A DNA stretch of 15,251 nucleotides from an uncultured Clostridia bacterium. GTDB lineage: Bacteria; Bacillota; Clostridia; Lachnospirales; Lachnospiraceae. The notes beneath the pieces were generated by a model. That model was not told where the DNA came from, ran no database searches, and saw only the letters and a program-made list of their open reading frames with translations. Where the stretch lies: positions 1-15,251 of the forward strand of contig CAMUFS010000034.1 of assembly GCA_947088195.1 (NCBI GenBank), read 5' to 3'. Positions 14,986 through 15,251 of the stretch are shown here, piece after piece. Position 1 is the stretch's first letter, and every line of letters starts with the position of its first letter. Both the position numbers and the translations under genes were made by a program.

Positions 14986-15251
14986 ATGGATATTAGGGAG
15001 CAGCAGCTTTTGGCATCGGGTTGCCGCGCAGAGCTAATCTATGAATATCCGCTTGCAGCCGAGGCGGATATTAAGGATTTTATTATGGAGGGGGAGGCAG
15101 TGATTACTTTTCCTCTTGGAAGAATGAGGCTGGAGAATAAATTGTCGGAGAAAGAAGGGCAGAAGGCGAATTATGTGTTGTGGTGTCAGGAGGAATTTCC
15201 CGCAGATGTAATGATTACATGGGATTTTTATCCAGTGCGTGAGCCCGGTCT
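14986..15251 (+). CDS. DUF1961 (YesU-like) protein, 5' part only, cut by the window edge
   Basis: A reading frame starts at the ATG at 14986, 5 bases after AGGAGGA (14974-14980), and runs open for 88 codons to the end of the window. An ATG at 14982 is out of frame and stops after four codons. The segment ANYVLWCQEEFPADVMITWDFYPVREPGL near residues 60-89 (its last residue split by the window edge) matches the start of the DUF1961 core as found in B. subtilis YesU, which has a galectin-like jelly-roll fold and is encoded among rhamnogalacturonan genes; this is from memory of the family. No signal peptide is seen. The usual length is about 220 residues, so more than half is missing. Its function is unknown. 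Its place after PL26, DUF2264 and GH88 supports a role in the same pathway. Confidence 0.75.
   Translation, partial: MDIREQQLLASGCRAELIYEYPLAAEADIKDFIMEGEAVITFPLGRMRLENKLSEKEGQKANYVLWCQEEFPADVMITWDFYPVREPG

Overview
The window looks like a carbohydrate-utilisation locus from a Gram-positive gut or rumen Clostridia, most likely a Lachnospiraceae. The evidence is moderate-to-low GC, frequent AGA codons, strong GGAGG-type ribosome binding sites, and a lipoprotein binding protein with a Thr/Ala-rich tether. There is also an LplA/LplB/LplC-type sugar ABC importer and a set of cytoplasmic glycan enzymes resembling the Bacillus subtilis yes/yet/lpl rhamnogalacturonan genes. All genes lie on the + strand. 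I see no RNA gene, insertion sequence, CRISPR array or phage gene.

Bases 68-3608 hold an importer: two membrane permeases (68-1009 and 1034-1939) and a lipoprotein solute-binding protein (1977-3608). No ATPase gene is present, so a shared MsmX/UgpC-type ATPase encoded elsewhere is expected. A 185-base non-coding stretch (3609-3793) follows. It carries a candidate promoter and two overlapping hairpins.

Bases 3794-15251 hold a tightly packed enzyme operon. The genes are a GH106-like large glycosidase, a GH95 glycosidase (fucosidase/L-galactosidase family), an exo-rhamnogalacturonan lyase of the PL26/YetA family, a DUF2264 protein, a GH88 unsaturated uronyl hydrolase, and the start of a DUF1961/YesU-like gene cut by the window edge. 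Spacing is 9-61 bases, and the DUF2264 and GH88 genes overlap by 14 bases. The only break is the AT-rich 61-base gap before the PL26 gene, which contains an imperfect inverted repeat.

None of the enzymes has a signal peptide. The inferred scheme is that substituted pectic oligosaccharides (rhamnogalacturonan I is the leading candidate) are captured and imported whole. Deoxy- or L-sugar substituents are then removed by the GH106-like and GH95 enzymes, the backbone is cut by PL26, and the unsaturated uronyl end is removed by GH88. DUF2264 and DUF1961 act in steps that cannot be fixed from sequence. The most informative oddities are a GH95 enzyme with all catalytic residues but a Met at the fucose/L-galactose-discriminating position, and the pairing of a rhamnogalacturonan lyase with GH88 rather than GH105.
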